From Thalassotalea profundi (GTDB lineage: Bacteria > Pseudomonadota > Gammaproteobacteria > Enterobacterales > Alteromonadaceae): DNA of 64,000 nt. Position 1 is the stretch's first letter; each line of letters starts with the position of its first letter. The stretch covers positions 266,412 to 330,411 of the forward strand of contig NZ_BNAH01000004.1 of NCBI RefSeq assembly GCF_014653195.1, in the 5' to 3' direction. Shown in pieces: positions 27,511 to 36,896 of this stretch. The notes under the pieces were generated by a model, which was not told the origin of the DNA, did no database searches, and saw only the letters and a list, made by a program, of their open reading frames with translations. Both the position numbers and the translations under genes were made by a program.

Positions 27511-29493
27511 TTAAACATTAACTTGGCGCTTTATTATATCGCGGATAATAAAGCGATTAGGCGCCAAATTAAATAGCATCTGGTTATCTACAGGATAAGG
27601 TTGACCACATAAATCCGCGGCAAGAATTTCAGCAAGCAATGGCGCTGTGCATAACCCTCGCGCACCTAAACCCGTTAAAGTATATAAATTATCGATACAT
27701 GGTGCTGGGGTATTAAAACGCCAGTTTTTATCTTTTGCTAAATGCGCATATGTCTTTTTATGGGCGTCAATATCGGGCATCGCACCTACTACGGGCAGAT
27801 GATCTGGTGTCATACACCTTAAACGAGCTTTACTTGATGCCACATGATTTAATTGCCAATCGGTGAGACCAGGTAAGCATTTATTAAGCATATTCAAGTT
27901 ATATTCATCATCAATTTCCTTTTCTTGCATATCAAATGAATCTTTATCAAAGGTTGCTCCAATGCAATGTAGACCTTTATTTTCAGGCGTTAAATAGCCT
28001 TTATGACAAATAACTGTCGATAGTTTTCCTATGTTTACATTACTATGCATCGCGCTTATTTGCCCTCTTACCGAGGTTAAAGGCAAGGTTTTATTTACAT
28101 TTAAAGGAATTGCTTCAGCACCGCCTGTAAGTATAACAACATGCGCATGAATAGCCCCTTCATTGGTATTAATTTGCCATTTTTTATCATCAAGTTGTGT
28201 TAATTCGGTAACTTCAATATTGTTTTTTATTCTTAGATTATTAGTGTCATTGGCCGCTTTAAAAAGTTGTTTTACAAGTTCAGCAGGAGCGATCCAACCA
28301 GCGCGTGGCATAAATAAGCCACCGTAAGCTAAGGGTAAATTAGCTAGCTTACTTGCTTGTTGGCTATTGACACTATGTATTAATGACTTTGGCCAAGCTT
28401 TATTTTGGCTAAATATTTCTTGCCTTTTTATTAAAGAATCTTTGTAAGCAATGTCTAATAACCCACACCAACTATGACTAAAGTGATATCCGTTTTCTAG
28501 TAACTGGTGATAAAAACTAATCGCATATTCAAAGGCTTGATGATAAAAAAGGCTTATATCGTCTTGCTGCTGATGTAGTAATGGAAATAATGCACCTATT
28601 TTATTACTTGAAGCGCCTTGAGCTACCGTTGAGTCTTTACACAGCAGGGTAACTTTCACACCTTGTTGTGTTAAAGCGTATGCGGCACAAGCAGAAGCAA
28701 TACCACCACCAATGATTGTTGCAAACTGTGGTTTAACAATTTTTGGGCGAAGTTGGTAAGCCTTACCTAAGTTATTACCTTGTTGAAAAATGCCTATTAA
28801 AATTTCTTTCTTCTGGCCTATGTAGGTTTTTCTTGCAAGCCTAAAACCGGCATCAATTAGCTTTCTTCTAACGTGTCCGGCTACGGTAAATGTACTGATA
28901 CTCGCTTGTGGCTTGGAAAGCCGAGCAATTTGTTCAAATAACGCTACTTGCCACATTTGTGGGTTTTTTGCAGGGGAAAAACCATCTAAGTACCAAGCAT
29001 CGACTAGTCCGTTTCTAGTAGTGTGAAGTTGTGAAAAACCACTGGTAGCATCTTGAAATAACAAGGTGAGTTTTACTCTACCACCTAATAGTTCAATTGT
29101 GCATTGGGGTGAAAATGTCTCGGGGTAATGCTCAAGTAGCAAAGCTGCTTCTTTAGATAAAGTTGGAAAACTGGCTAATGAACGTTGTATTTGTTCCCGA
29201 GTTAATGGGGTAATCTCTGCGCTAATAAAATGTAAATTAGTTTGTGGTAATTGTTTATATAGCGATATAAATAGCTTTAAAGTGAGCAAAAAATTTAGTC
29301 CAGTACCAAAGCCTGTTTCACCAATGGTAAAGGTGCCTATACTGTTGAGTAACTTCTGCTGAATGTTATTGCCTTGAATGAAAACCTCACTACTTTGTTG
29401 GTAGCCAGATTCTGTATCAAAATAAATATCACTGAATTCTTCTGAGTAAGGGGAGCCGTCTGCTCTAAAACTTATGTTTGGGTTATTGATCAC
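27511..29493 (-). CDS. mnmC: Bifunctional tRNA 5-methylaminomethyl-2-thiouridine biosynthesis protein MnmC
   Basis: A 660-residue two-domain enzyme completing mnm5s2U34 in tRNA. The N-terminal methyltransferase domain (about 1-240) contains GETGFGTGLNFLL and DAWYLDGFSPAKNPQMW. The C-terminal FAD-dependent oxidoreductase domain (about 255-650) opens with TIIGGGIASACAAYALTQQG and removes the carboxymethyl group. The start appears to be GTG at 29493, with a weak ribosome binding site. It is divergent from fabB, as in enterobacteria. Confidence 0.95.
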   Translation of the reverse strand: MINNPNISFRADGSPYSEEFSDIYFDTESGYQQSSEVFIQGNNIQQKLLNSIGTFTIGETGFGTGLNFLLTLKLFISLYKQLPQTNLHFISAEITPLTREQIQRSLASFPTLSKEAALLLEHYPETFSPQCTIELLGGRVKLTLLFQDATSGFSQLHTTRNGLVDAWYLDGFSPAKNPQMWQVALFEQIARLSKPQASISTFTVAGHVRRKLIDAGFRLARKTYIGQKKEILIGIFQQGNNLGKAYQLRPKIVKPQFATIIGGGIASACAAYALTQQGVKVTLLCKDSTVAQGASSNKIGALFPLLHQQQDDISLFYHQAFEYAISFYHQLLENGYHFSHSWCGLLDIAYKDSLIKRQEIFSQNKAWPKSLIHSVNSQQASKLANLPLAYGGLFMPRAGWIAPAELVKQLFKAANDTNNLRIKNNIEVTELTQLDDKKWQINTNEGAIHAHVVILTGGAEAIPLNVNKTLPLTSVRGQISAMHSNVNIGKLSTVICHKGYLTPENKGLHCIGATFDKDSFDMQEKEIDDEYNLNMLNKCLPGLTDWQLNHVASSKARLRCMTPDHLPVVGAMPDIDAHKKTYAHLAKDKNWRFNTPAPCIDNLYTLTGLGARGLCTAPLLAEILAADLCGQPYPVDNQMLFNLAPNRFIIRDIIKRQVNV

Positions 29494-29880
29494 AACTTAT
29501 ACCAATTGAACTAATTTATTGATCACTTAGCGAGAATTAAAAGGCTTAGAGGCAAGGCATTGATTGTAGGTAATGGCTGTTCGCTTGTCAAAATTAATAA
29601 CACAGTCTGTAAGCCTTTAATACTCAGCTCTGAGAGGTTTTTTGTCCACAGATCACAGTACCCAATAAATGAAATATATAATTGAACGGATAACAAAGAT
29701 ACAGCAAGTAAATAGGTAAACTTCAATAACCAGATTAACCTTCGTTTGTTTGTTTAACGCTCACGAATACAACTTTGATTTGGTTAATAAATAGTCTGTT
29801 TAGTATTAAGACAAATTTTACTATATCACTGTGATTATTTTACCTATAATTGAGTTTCTTTGTCATGGTTTGCGAAAATC

Positions 29881-29898
29881 AGTGTACAAGTGTACGCT
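29881..29898. promoter_or_regulatory. FabR-like operator upstream of fabB
   Basis: AGTGTACAAGTGTACGCT is a nearly perfect palindrome, and it closely resembles the AGCGTACA/TGTACGCT half-sites recognised by the unsaturated-fatty-acid repressor FabR in gammaproteobacteria. It lies about 75-95 bases before the fabB start and would overlap a possible -10 element. Confidence 0.65.
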
Positions 29899-29909
29899 GG
29901 ACAGACCAG
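29897..29909. promoter_or_regulatory. FadR-like operator overlapping the FabR-like site
   Basis: CTGGACAGACCAG fits the FadR consensus CTGGTCNGACCAG with one difference. It shares its first two bases with the FabR-like palindrome. FadR activates and FabR represses fabB in enterobacteria, so the overlap suggests direct competition. Confidence 0.6.
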
Positions 29910-29973
29910 TATGATGGGTAAATATCTGTATGATACGCCCGTATTTTTTAAAATTTATTAGATGGTAAGTTGA

Positions 29974-31185
29974 ATGAAACGTGTCGTAATCACCGGTTTA
30001 GGTATTGTCTCTAGTATTGGCAACAACGCAGAAGAAGTATTAGCCTCATTAAAAGCAGGGCGTTCAGGGATCACAAAATCTGAAAGCTTTGAAGAAAAAG
30101 GACTTCGTAGTCAAGTTTGGGGTAATCCAACACTTGATACAAAAGAACATATTGATCGTAAAGCGCTTCGCTTTATGGGTGATGCAGCAGGTTATGCTTA
30201 TGTTGCTATGCAAGAAGCTATCACCGATGCTAAATTAACGGATGATCAAGTATCAAATTTTAGAACAGGTATTGTCGCTGGTTCTGGTGGCGCTTCATCG
30301 GATAATGTTGTTCAAGCAGCAGATACTTTACGTGAAAAAGGCGTAAAGCGTGTAGGTCCTTACGCGGTGCCAAAAACTATGTCGAGCACATGTTCAGCAT
30401 GTTTAGCTACTCCTTTTAAAATTAAAGGGGTTAATTACTCTATTAGTTCAGCATGTGCTACGAGTGCGCACTGTATTGGACATGCGGCAGAACTAATACA
30501 GCTAGGAAAACAAGATATTGTTTTTGCTGGCGGCGGCGAAGAAGTAGATTGGTCATTAGCCATGATGTTTGATGCCATGGGGGCATTATCTTCTAAATAT
30601 AATGACACACCAGAAAAAGCTTCTCGTACTTATGACGCTAATCGCGATGGTTTTGTTATCTCTGGCGGCGGCGGTATGGTTGTTGTTGAAGAATTAGAGC
30701 ATGCATTAGCACGAGGTGCACACATTTATGCTGAAATAGTGGGCTATGGTGCAACTTCAGACGGTTACGATATGGTTGCTCCAAGTGGTGAAGGCGCCGT
30801 TCGTTGTATGCAGCAAGCAATGCATGGAGTTGAAGGTAAAGTTGATTATTTAAATACGCATGGTACATCGACACCTGTTGGCGATGTTAAAGAGTTGGGA
30901 GCTATACAAGAAGTATTTGGTAAAGACTCGCCAGCAATTAGTGCAACTAAAGCCATGACAGGTCACGCATTAGGTGCTGCAGGCGTGCACGAAGCTATTT
31001 ATTCATTATTAATGATGGAAAATAATTTTGTTGCCCCTTCAATTAATATTGAAACACTCGATGAGCAAGCTCAAGGTTTAGATATTGTGACTGAAATGCG
31101 TGAAACTGAAATTAACATGGCAATGTCAAATAGCTTCGGTTTTGGTGGCACCAATGCAACCCTCGTGATGAAAAAATATAAATAA
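29974..31185 (+). CDS. fabB: 3-oxoacyl-ACP synthase I (FabB)
   Basis: A 403-residue beta-ketoacyl-ACP synthase used in fatty acid elongation and essential for unsaturated fatty acids. The catalytic Cys161 lies in [10 protein letters not shown], and the two histidines in [11 protein letters not shown] and [10 protein letters not shown] complete the Cys-His-His triad. [10 protein letters not shown] is at the C terminus. It is divergent from mnmC, and a terminator follows. Regulation by FabR and FadR is suggested by upstream sites. Confidence 0.97.
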   Translation: MKRVVITGLGIVSSIGNNAEEVLASLKAGRSGITKSESFEEKGLRSQVWGNPTLDTKEHIDRKALRFMGDAAGYAYVAMQEAITDAKLTDDQVSNFRTGIVAGSGGASSDNVVQAADTLREKGVKRVGPYAVPKTMSSTCSACLATPFKIKGVNYSISSACATSAHCIGHAAELIQLGKQDIVFAGGGEEVDWSLAMMFDAMGALSSKYNDTPEKASRTYDANRDGFVISGGGGMVVVEELEHALARGAHIYAEIVGYGATSDGYDMVAPSGEGAVRCMQQAMHGVEGKVDYLNTHGTSTPVGDVKELGAIQEVFGKDSPAISATKAMTGHALGAAGVHEAIYSLLMMENNFVAPSINIETLDEQAQGLDIVTEMRETEINMAMSNSFGFGGTNATLVMKKYK

Positions 31186-31215
31186 CCGTTAACGGTTTAC
31201 TTAATATTAAGTATT

Positions 31216-31247
31216 AAAGCCGCTAACGAAAGTTAACGGCTTTTTTT
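31216..31247 (+). terminator. Intrinsic terminator after fabB
   Basis: AAAGCCGCTAAC and GTTAACGGC pair around a GAAA tetraloop with one mismatch, followed by seven T residues. Confidence 0.85.
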
Positions 31248-31287
31248 CTATGTGCAACATTATAATAACGTAGTAAATGAAAATTAG

Positions 31288-32409
31288 ATGAATATATTTT
31301 ACGATGAGAATATGCCATATGCGGCAGATTTTTTTAAAGACATTGGTCATTTACATCCGTTTGCTGGCCGTACATTATCTGCTGAAGCTATCAAAGAAGC
31401 AGACGTATTATTGGTTCGTTCAATCACACAAGTAAATAAAACGTTGCTTGAAAAAAATACTCGTTTGAAATTTGTTGGTACTGCAACTATTGGTGTTGAT
31501 CATATTGATCAAGCTTATTTACAACAACGCGGTATAGGCTTTTCATCATCTCCTGGTTGTAATGCTATCTCTGTTGCAGAATATGTCCTGAGTAGTTTAG
31601 TGATATTAGCAGAGCGCTATTGTTTAACCTTATCTGAGATGACAGTTGGTATTGTTGGTGCAGGTAATACAGGCAGCAGACTAAGTGAAAAGTTGGATGC
31701 ATTAGGAATAAAGTACTTGTTATGCGATCCTTTGTTAGCTGAGCAAAGTTCTGATAAGCGAATCTTTTCCACTTTAGATGAAGTGCTTGCTTGCGATGTA
31801 ATTTCTTTGCATGTACCTAAAACGATGACAGGTGAGTATGCGACTTATCATTTGCTTGACCATGGTCGATTAAGTCAGTTAAGTGACCAGCAAATTTTAA
31901 TCAATGCATGTCGTGGTGAAGTTATTGATAATAAGGCATTGTTAGCTTTAAAAAATTCAGGTAGAGAATTCAAATTAGTGCTGGATGTTTGGGAAGATGA
32001 ACCTAATATTTTGCATGAACTGATCCCTTTTTGTGAAATTTCAACTGCTCATATTGCTGGTTATAGCTTAGAAGGAAAAGCTCGTGGCACAGAAATGCTC
32101 TATCAGGCATTATGTCAACAGCTCGAAATAACACCTAAAAAGCAATTGAAAAATTACTTAATAGAAGCAAATATCTCTGGTTTAACAATTAATCAGCCAT
32201 TTAATGAGATATTACTAAACCAATTAGTGAAATTGGTTTACGATGTGCGTCGAGATGATGGTATATTTCGTCAACAAATTTTTAGTCATGGTTTTGACCA
32301 TATTCGGAAAAACTATCCTGCTCGTAGAGAGTTTTCCGCAATGAAAATAAGTATGACTGAACAGGCAAAGAGTGATGTTTGGTATCACCTTGGATTTAAT
32401 AACGTTTAA
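31288..32409 (+). CDS. pdxB: Erythronate-4-phosphate dehydrogenase PdxB
   Basis: A 373-residue NAD-dependent D-2-hydroxyacid dehydrogenase in pyridoxal phosphate synthesis. The Rossmann motif VGIVGAGNTGSRL (about residues 118-130), the catalytic Arg region NACRGEVID, DVWEDEPN and the His in STAHIAGYS are all present, and the C-terminal PdxB dimerisation domain follows. It is adjacent to asd, as PdxB often is to asd/usg homologues. Confidence 0.95.
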   Translation: MNIFYDENMPYAADFFKDIGHLHPFAGRTLSAEAIKEADVLLVRSITQVNKTLLEKNTRLKFVGTATIGVDHIDQAYLQQRGIGFSSSPGCNAISVAEYVLSSLVILAERYCLTLSEMTVGIVGAGNTGSRLSEKLDALGIKYLLCDPLLAEQSSDKRIFSTLDEVLACDVISLHVPKTMTGEYATYHLLDHGRLSQLSDQQILINACRGEVIDNKALLALKNSGREFKLVLDVWEDEPNILHELIPFCEISTAHIAGYSLEGKARGTEMLYQALCQQLEITPKKQLKNYLIEANISGLTINQPFNEILLNQLVKLVYDVRRDDGIFRQQIFSHGFDHIRKNYPARREFSAMKISMTEQAKSDVWYHLGFNNV

Positions 32410-32452
32410 TGATGAAAAACGTTTAAACACAGTAAAGAGAAGAGAGAGGGGC

Positions 32453-33472
32453 ATGGCACAAAAATTTGATGTTTGCGTATTAGGAGCAACAGGACTTGTC
32501 GGTAAAACCATTATTGAAATTTTGGAACAAAGAGAATTTCCAGTAAATAAATTATATCCATTAGCCAGCGCTAGAACTGCAGGTGAAATTATTGAATTTA
32601 ATGGTGAAAGTGTTGAAGTTATTGATGCAGATACCTTTGATTTTAGCTTAGCTCAAATTGGTTTCTTCTCAGCAGGTGGCGATATTTCAGCTAAATTTGC
32701 CCCAATGGCGGGTGAAGCAGGTTGTATTGTTATCGATAACACTTCTGAGTTTCGTTATGACGACGATATTCCATTAGTGATCCCAGAAGTTAATCCTCAA
32801 GCACTAGCTGATTATCGTAATCGTAATATTATCGCTAACCCTAACTGCTCAACAATTCAAATGTTAGTGGCACTTAAGCCTATTCATGAAGCTGTAGGTA
32901 TTGACCGTATTAACGTGTGTACTTATCAATCGGTTTCTGGAGCAGGTAAAGAAGCAATGGATGAATTAGCTAAACAATGTGCTGATTTATTAAGTGGTAA
33001 GCCGGTTGATCCAAAAGTATTTTCTCGTCAAATTGCATTTAACGTTATTCCACAAATTGATGTATTCCAAGAAAATGGTTACACCAAAGAAGAAATGAAG
33101 ATGGTTTGGGAAACGCAGAAGATATTAGGTGATAATAGTGTTCGAGTTAACCCAACGGCTGTTCGTGTTCCTGTATTTTTTGGTCATGGTGAAGCGGTAC
33201 ATATTGAAACGCGCTCACCTATTTCAGCTGATGAAGTGAAAGAATTATTAAAACAAGCACCAGGGATCGAAGTTTGTGAAAATGATGAAGATTTCCCTAC
33301 ACAAATTGGTGAAGCAAGTGGTGTTGATGCAACATTTGTTGGTCGTATTCGCGAAGATATCAGTCACAACAATGGCATGAATATGTGGATCGTTGCTGAT
33401 AACGTGCGTAAAGGTGCAGCAACAAATAGTATTCAAATTGCTGAATTACTAATAAAAGATTACTTATCTTAA
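32453..33472 (+). CDS. asd: Aspartate-semialdehyde dehydrogenase
   Basis: A 339-residue NADPH-dependent enzyme making aspartate semialdehyde for lysine, threonine, methionine and peptidoglycan precursors. GATGLVGKTIIEIL is the nucleotide-binding loop, and the catalytic Cys132 is present in NPNCSTIQM. The presence of Cys separates it from the inactive Usg paralogue that occupies this place next to pdxB in E. coli. The ATG at 32453 follows GAGAGGGG; a longer frame from 32372 runs into pdxB and lacks support. Confidence 0.94.
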   Translation: MAQKFDVCVLGATGLVGKTIIEILEQREFPVNKLYPLASARTAGEIIEFNGESVEVIDADTFDFSLAQIGFFSAGGDISAKFAPMAGEAGCIVIDNTSEFRYDDDIPLVIPEVNPQALADYRNRNIIANPNCSTIQMLVALKPIHEAVGIDRINVCTYQSVSGAGKEAMDELAKQCADLLSGKPVDPKVFSRQIAFNVIPQIDVFQENGYTKEEMKMVWETQKILGDNSVRVNPTAVRVPVFFGHGEAVHIETRSPISADEVKELLKQAPGIEVCENDEDFPTQIGEASGVDATFVGRIREDISHNNGMNMWIVADNVRKGAATNSIQIAELLIKDYLS

Positions 33473-33523
33473 TCAAGTTAGCTAGGTTCTTTAGCTAAAT
33501 ACCAGATATATTAAAGAAAAATT

Positions 33524-33558
33524 AAAACTCGTCGTTAAAGTAATGACGAGTTTTTTTT
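33524..33558 (+). terminator. Intrinsic terminator after asd
   Basis: AAAACTCGTCGTTA and TAATGACGAGTTTT pair with one G-U around a three-base loop; a run of T residues follows. Confidence 0.93.
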
Positions 33559-33699
33559 ATTTATTTCTTTACTTTTTTAAAAGACTTTCTGTGCTAAATT
33601 GTTATTATAGATACAGTTGGAATAAACATTGCTTTAAAATTTAAAGATTACTGGTTGCCAAATAATTGGCGACAGTTTAAGAACTGTTAGGAAAACTTA

Positions 33700-36600
33700 A
33701 TGCAGCGACTGTTATGCCTGTGCCTCTGGCAGGCTTTATTTATCAGTATTAGCGTGTTTAGCGCAATCACATATGCTTATGAAGAAAGTGGTGTACGCAT
33801 TCGTGGTGCAAAATCCACAGATGCTTTCGCTTTCAGTCAATATGGACCTATTACTTCGCAAGACACCTTGTGGAATATTGCTATTCAAACTCGCCCAGAT
33901 CCTAAATTTTCTGTATATCAAGTTATGCAGGCAATACTCACGAAAAACCCTCATGCATTTAATGACAATAATATAAACCACATGATTGATGGTGAAATAT
34001 TATTGTTACCTTCAATTATAGAAATCGGCAGAATTGATCCGCTTACGGCAAAAATAAAGTCGGAAGAAGCTGATACTAATTGGAATAAAAATACTAGTGG
34101 TCAAAATGCTAAGCCTAAGTCGAAAACTCAATCGGTTCAAAAACAAGACTTAGATGCTGCCAAAACAGAAATAAATGAAAAACTACAAAACTTTGGTAGT
34201 GATCAAACCAAAAAATTAGAAACTATTCAAAATGATGTGCTTGATTCAATAGATGGCTTACAAGCTATTCTAAGAGAAAATGAAGCACTTAGAGAAAAAC
34301 TCAATGCTTTTGATAATCAACTTACTGAAATGAAAGAAGAAGTTGCTAAAAGTAAAGAAGTTGAAATACAAATGAACAATGCGAATGCTAAGCTTCAAGC
34401 ATTGTTAGAGAATGATGATGAACGTAAACAAGAACTTTTATTAGCGAAGCAACAAGCAGAGCTACAAAAAGGAAGCTTTTTATCGAGCCCCGCATTTATA
34501 ATTTTGAGTGCGTTAACAACGATAAGTTTATTAATAGGTGGCGCATTTTTATTTTTCAAACGCAAAAAATCTGAAGAGCCTAGTCCTAAGCAAGAAACAA
34601 CCGCTGAAACTATACCCACACCTAGCGAAGACGTTGAAGTAAAAGTACCTGAAAATGAATCTTTATCCCTTGATGATGAATTATCACTAGACGATGAGCT
34701 ATCTCTAGATGATGAATTATCTCTTGATGACGAGTTGTCTATAGACCTTTCTGAAAATTCAGAGGGTGATGATAGTGACTTATTCGCTGATGACTTAGAT
34801 GCGTTAAGTGAAGAATTACTTGAAGATGATGTTATCCATTTAGATGATGATATGGGAAGTCTAGATGATTTAGACGAGCTTGATGATTTAGAAGAAATAT
34901 CACTAGGAGAAGACGGAGAGCCGCTAGAAGGTGGTGCATTAGATCAAAGCGATTTGGATTCATTATTATCAGGCTTAGAAGAAGAGCCTGAGGAAGAAAG
35001 TGAAGCACTTGAAGGTGGCACATTAGATCAAAGTTTACTAGATGATTTGTTACTTGATGCAACTGATATTGACGAAACGTTGGAAGATATCCAAGAAGAA
35101 AAAGCAGAATTAACCGACCCTGATGATATTGATGCTTTAATGGATTCAATGGCTTCCGGCCCTGCAGATGAGTCTTCTGAAGATGAAATTATCGATGTTG
35201 CAAGTGAGTCTGATGACGATAATGTCGAATTAACCGATCCCGATGATATTGATGCATTGATGGATTCAATGGCAGCTGAGTCAAACACAGAAGCACCATC
35301 GGAGCCAGAGCCAGAAGATGATAACGCAGAAATAACGGATCCCGATGATATTGATGCATTGATGGACTCAATGGCAGCTGAGTCAAACACAGACACACCA
35401 GCCGAGCCAGAGCCAGAAGATGATAACGCAGAAATAACGGATCCCGATGATATTGATGCATTGATGGATTCAATGGCAGCTGAGTCAAACACAGAAGCAC
35501 CAGCCGAGCCGGAACTTGTTGCGGATAACGCAGAAATAAACGAGCCAGATGAAATAGATAACAGCAACGATGAACAGGATGCTAATAGCGGTGAAGAAAA
35601 CGGCAACAAAGCATTAATAGATAATTTCACCGAAGAATATGTTGCGCCATTCTTAGCCGCTGATTTTAGCGATATTTTGGCAGGGCATAAATCAGATGAA
35701 GCCGATAATAATGAAAACGGGACGGAAGACTTTGATGCGTCGGATATTGATCTTGATGCTCTTCTTGCAGAAAGTGAAAGTAATAGTGATGTCGCGGATG
35801 ATAAACAAGCTGAAATAGAAGATGAAAATGCTGAATTATCTGAAGATGATATCGATATTGAACAGATATTAGCTGATGTTGATAGTGCTTTACCTGATGC
35901 TGCAACAGATGAAGATTCATTACTTGAGACGAACTCGTCGGGTTCTAAAGACATTAATTTAGATGATATTTTTAATACAGTAGAAAGTGACGATGCTGAT
36001 GATGGTATAGATTTAGCAAGTGAAGGTCTCTTTGGTGATTCAGAGCCAAATGAAAATATTGATGATGATATTTTAGAGGATATTTCAACTGAGTTTGATG
36101 AATCTACCTTAACCGATTTATTAAATGATGAAGAATTAACCGATGAAGCAAAGTCAGATGAACCTATTGAGCTAACCCCAGACTTTACCGATAGTAATGT
36201 TTTAGCTGATTTATTGTCAGATGATGATAATTCACCTAATAACACTCATGAAGTATCAGAGGCCAATGAGCTAACTGATATACAAGAGTTAGATAATTTA
36301 GACTTCGATGAGTTACTTGCTAACATAGAAGAAGAAGCTCCTGTCTCGTCAGATGATGATTTTGATGTAGATGATGCACTTGATATTGGAGATGATCTGA
36401 GCACCACTCCTGATGCAGTTGTAAATACTAATGATACAATTAGTGAAGATGAAAGCGAACCTGAACAAGATTTCATTTCTGTAGACTCACTTTTATCAGA
36501 TAGTCTTGACTCGGATGAAATAGAACCTTATGACAGTACAAATATTGATGTTGGTCTTAATGAATTCCCTGAGTTTTCAATGGGCGCAAATGAATTAGAT

Positions 36601-36771
36601 GTTGATGATGAAGATGATAATGGTGCCGCTGCAAAACTTGACTTAGCGAAAGTTTATATCGAAATTGGCGACAATGAAAATGCCGAAGTTATTTTAATGG
36701 ATGTTGTCAGTATTGGTGATGCACAACAGCAGTTTGAAGCTCAGCAATTACTAGATAATTTAAATAGTTAA
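33700..36771 (+). CDS. fimV: FimV-like polar hub/pilus assembly protein
   Basis: A 1023-residue inner-membrane protein that in relatives organises the cell pole and supports type IV pilus assembly. Order of parts: signal peptide or anchor (1-25), LysM-like FimV N-terminal domain (about 30-115), coiled coil (about 150-255), membrane helix (about 265-285), a very acidic cytoplasmic region of about 680 residues with internal repeats, and the C-terminal FimV/TPR-like domain (KLDLAKVYIEIGDNENAEVIL). The gene follows asd as in many gammaproteobacteria, but the usual truA is missing downstream. Confidence 0.92.
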   Translation: MQRLLCLCLWQALFISISVFSAITYAYEESGVRIRGAKSTDAFAFSQYGPITSQDTLWNIAIQTRPDPKFSVYQVMQAILTKNPHAFNDNNINHMIDGEILLLPSIIEIGRIDPLTAKIKSEEADTNWNKNTSGQNAKPKSKTQSVQKQDLDAAKTEINEKLQNFGSDQTKKLETIQNDVLDSIDGLQAILRENEALREKLNAFDNQLTEMKEEVAKSKEVEIQMNNANAKLQALLENDDERKQELLLAKQQAELQKGSFLSSPAFIILSALTTISLLIGGAFLFFKRKKSEEPSPKQETTAETIPTPSEDVEVKVPENESLSLDDELSLDDELSLDDELSLDDELSIDLSENSEGDDSDLFADDLDALSEELLEDDVIHLDDDMGSLDDLDELDDLEEISLGEDGEPLEGGALDQSDLDSLLSGLEEEPEEESEALEGGTLDQSLLDDLLLDATDIDETLEDIQEEKAELTDPDDIDALMDSMASGPADESSEDEIIDVASESDDDNVELTDPDDIDALMDSMAAESNTEAPSEPEPEDDNAEITDPDDIDALMDSMAAESNTDTPAEPEPEDDNAEITDPDDIDALMDSMAAESNTEAPAEPELVADNAEINEPDEIDNSNDEQDANSGEENGNKALIDNFTEEYVAPFLAADFSDILAGHKSDEADNNENGTEDFDASDIDLDALLAESESNSDVADDKQAEIEDENAELSEDDIDIEQILADVDSALPDAATDEDSLLETNSSGSKDINLDDIFNTVESDDADDGIDLASEGLFGDSEPNENIDDDILEDISTEFDESTLTDLLNDEELTDEAKSDEPIELTPDFTDSNVLADLLSDDDNSPNNTHEVSEANELTDIQELDNLDFDELLANIEEEAPVSSDDDFDVDDALDIGDDLSTTPDAVVNTNDTISEDESEPEQDFISVDSLLSDSLDSDEIEPYDSTNIDVGLNEFPEFSMGANELDVDDEDDNGAAAKLDLAKVYIEIGDNENAEVILMDVVSIGDAQQQFEAQQLLDNLNS
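34666..34737 (+). repeat. Short tandem repeat in fimV (SLDDEL x4)
   Basis: Four consecutive 18-base units encode SLDDEL at residues 323-346, just after the membrane helix. Third-position differences among units show that the protein sequence, rather than the DNA, is being conserved. Confidence 0.85.
35106..35520 (+). repeat. Imperfect tandem repeat in the acidic region of fimV
   Basis: Four copies of a segment with the core TDPDDIDALMDSMA occur. The last three are spaced by exactly 105 bases (35 residues), and the final two are nearly identical at the DNA level, indicating recent duplication. Copy number is likely to vary between strains. Confidence 0.85.
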
Positions 36772-36823
36772 AAAGCTAAACTGCTAACATATAGCTATAT
36801 TAAGTTAATACAAAAACAAACAT

Positions 36824-36851
36824 AAAAAAACCTCATTTAATGAGGTTTTTT
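36824..36851. terminator. Bidirectional terminator between fimV and metK
   Basis: A run of A residues, CCTCAT, a TTA loop, ATGAGG and a run of T residues. It can end both convergent transcripts. Confidence 0.92.
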
Positions 36852-36896
36852 ATGTCTTAATTTCGCCTTGTGATCTAGCGAAAATAACTCTCCGAA

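Larger units (their letters stand above)
29494..29973. other. Divergent intergenic region between mnmC and fabB
   Basis: About 480 bases. The part next to fabB contains FabR-like and FadR-like operators, listed separately. The part next to mnmC (29523-29726, minus strand) holds a 67-codon open frame with a hydrophobic start, but no convincing ribosome binding site, and I do not call it a gene. Confidence 0.5.

Noticed and set aside
29523..29726. 67-codon open frame with hydrophobic N terminus upstream of mnmC
   Set aside because: No ribosome binding site at a proper distance and no recognised family; it lies in the regulatory region between mnmC and fabB.
32453..33472. Usg (inactive Asd paralogue) next to pdxB
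   Set aside because: The catalytic cysteine is present in NPNCSTIQM, so this is an active-type aspartate-semialdehyde dehydrogenase.
35028..36245. Long serine-rich open frame opposite fimV
   Set aside because: It is the mirror of the acidic Asp/Glu-rich codons of fimV and its serine-rich low-complexity product is an artefact.
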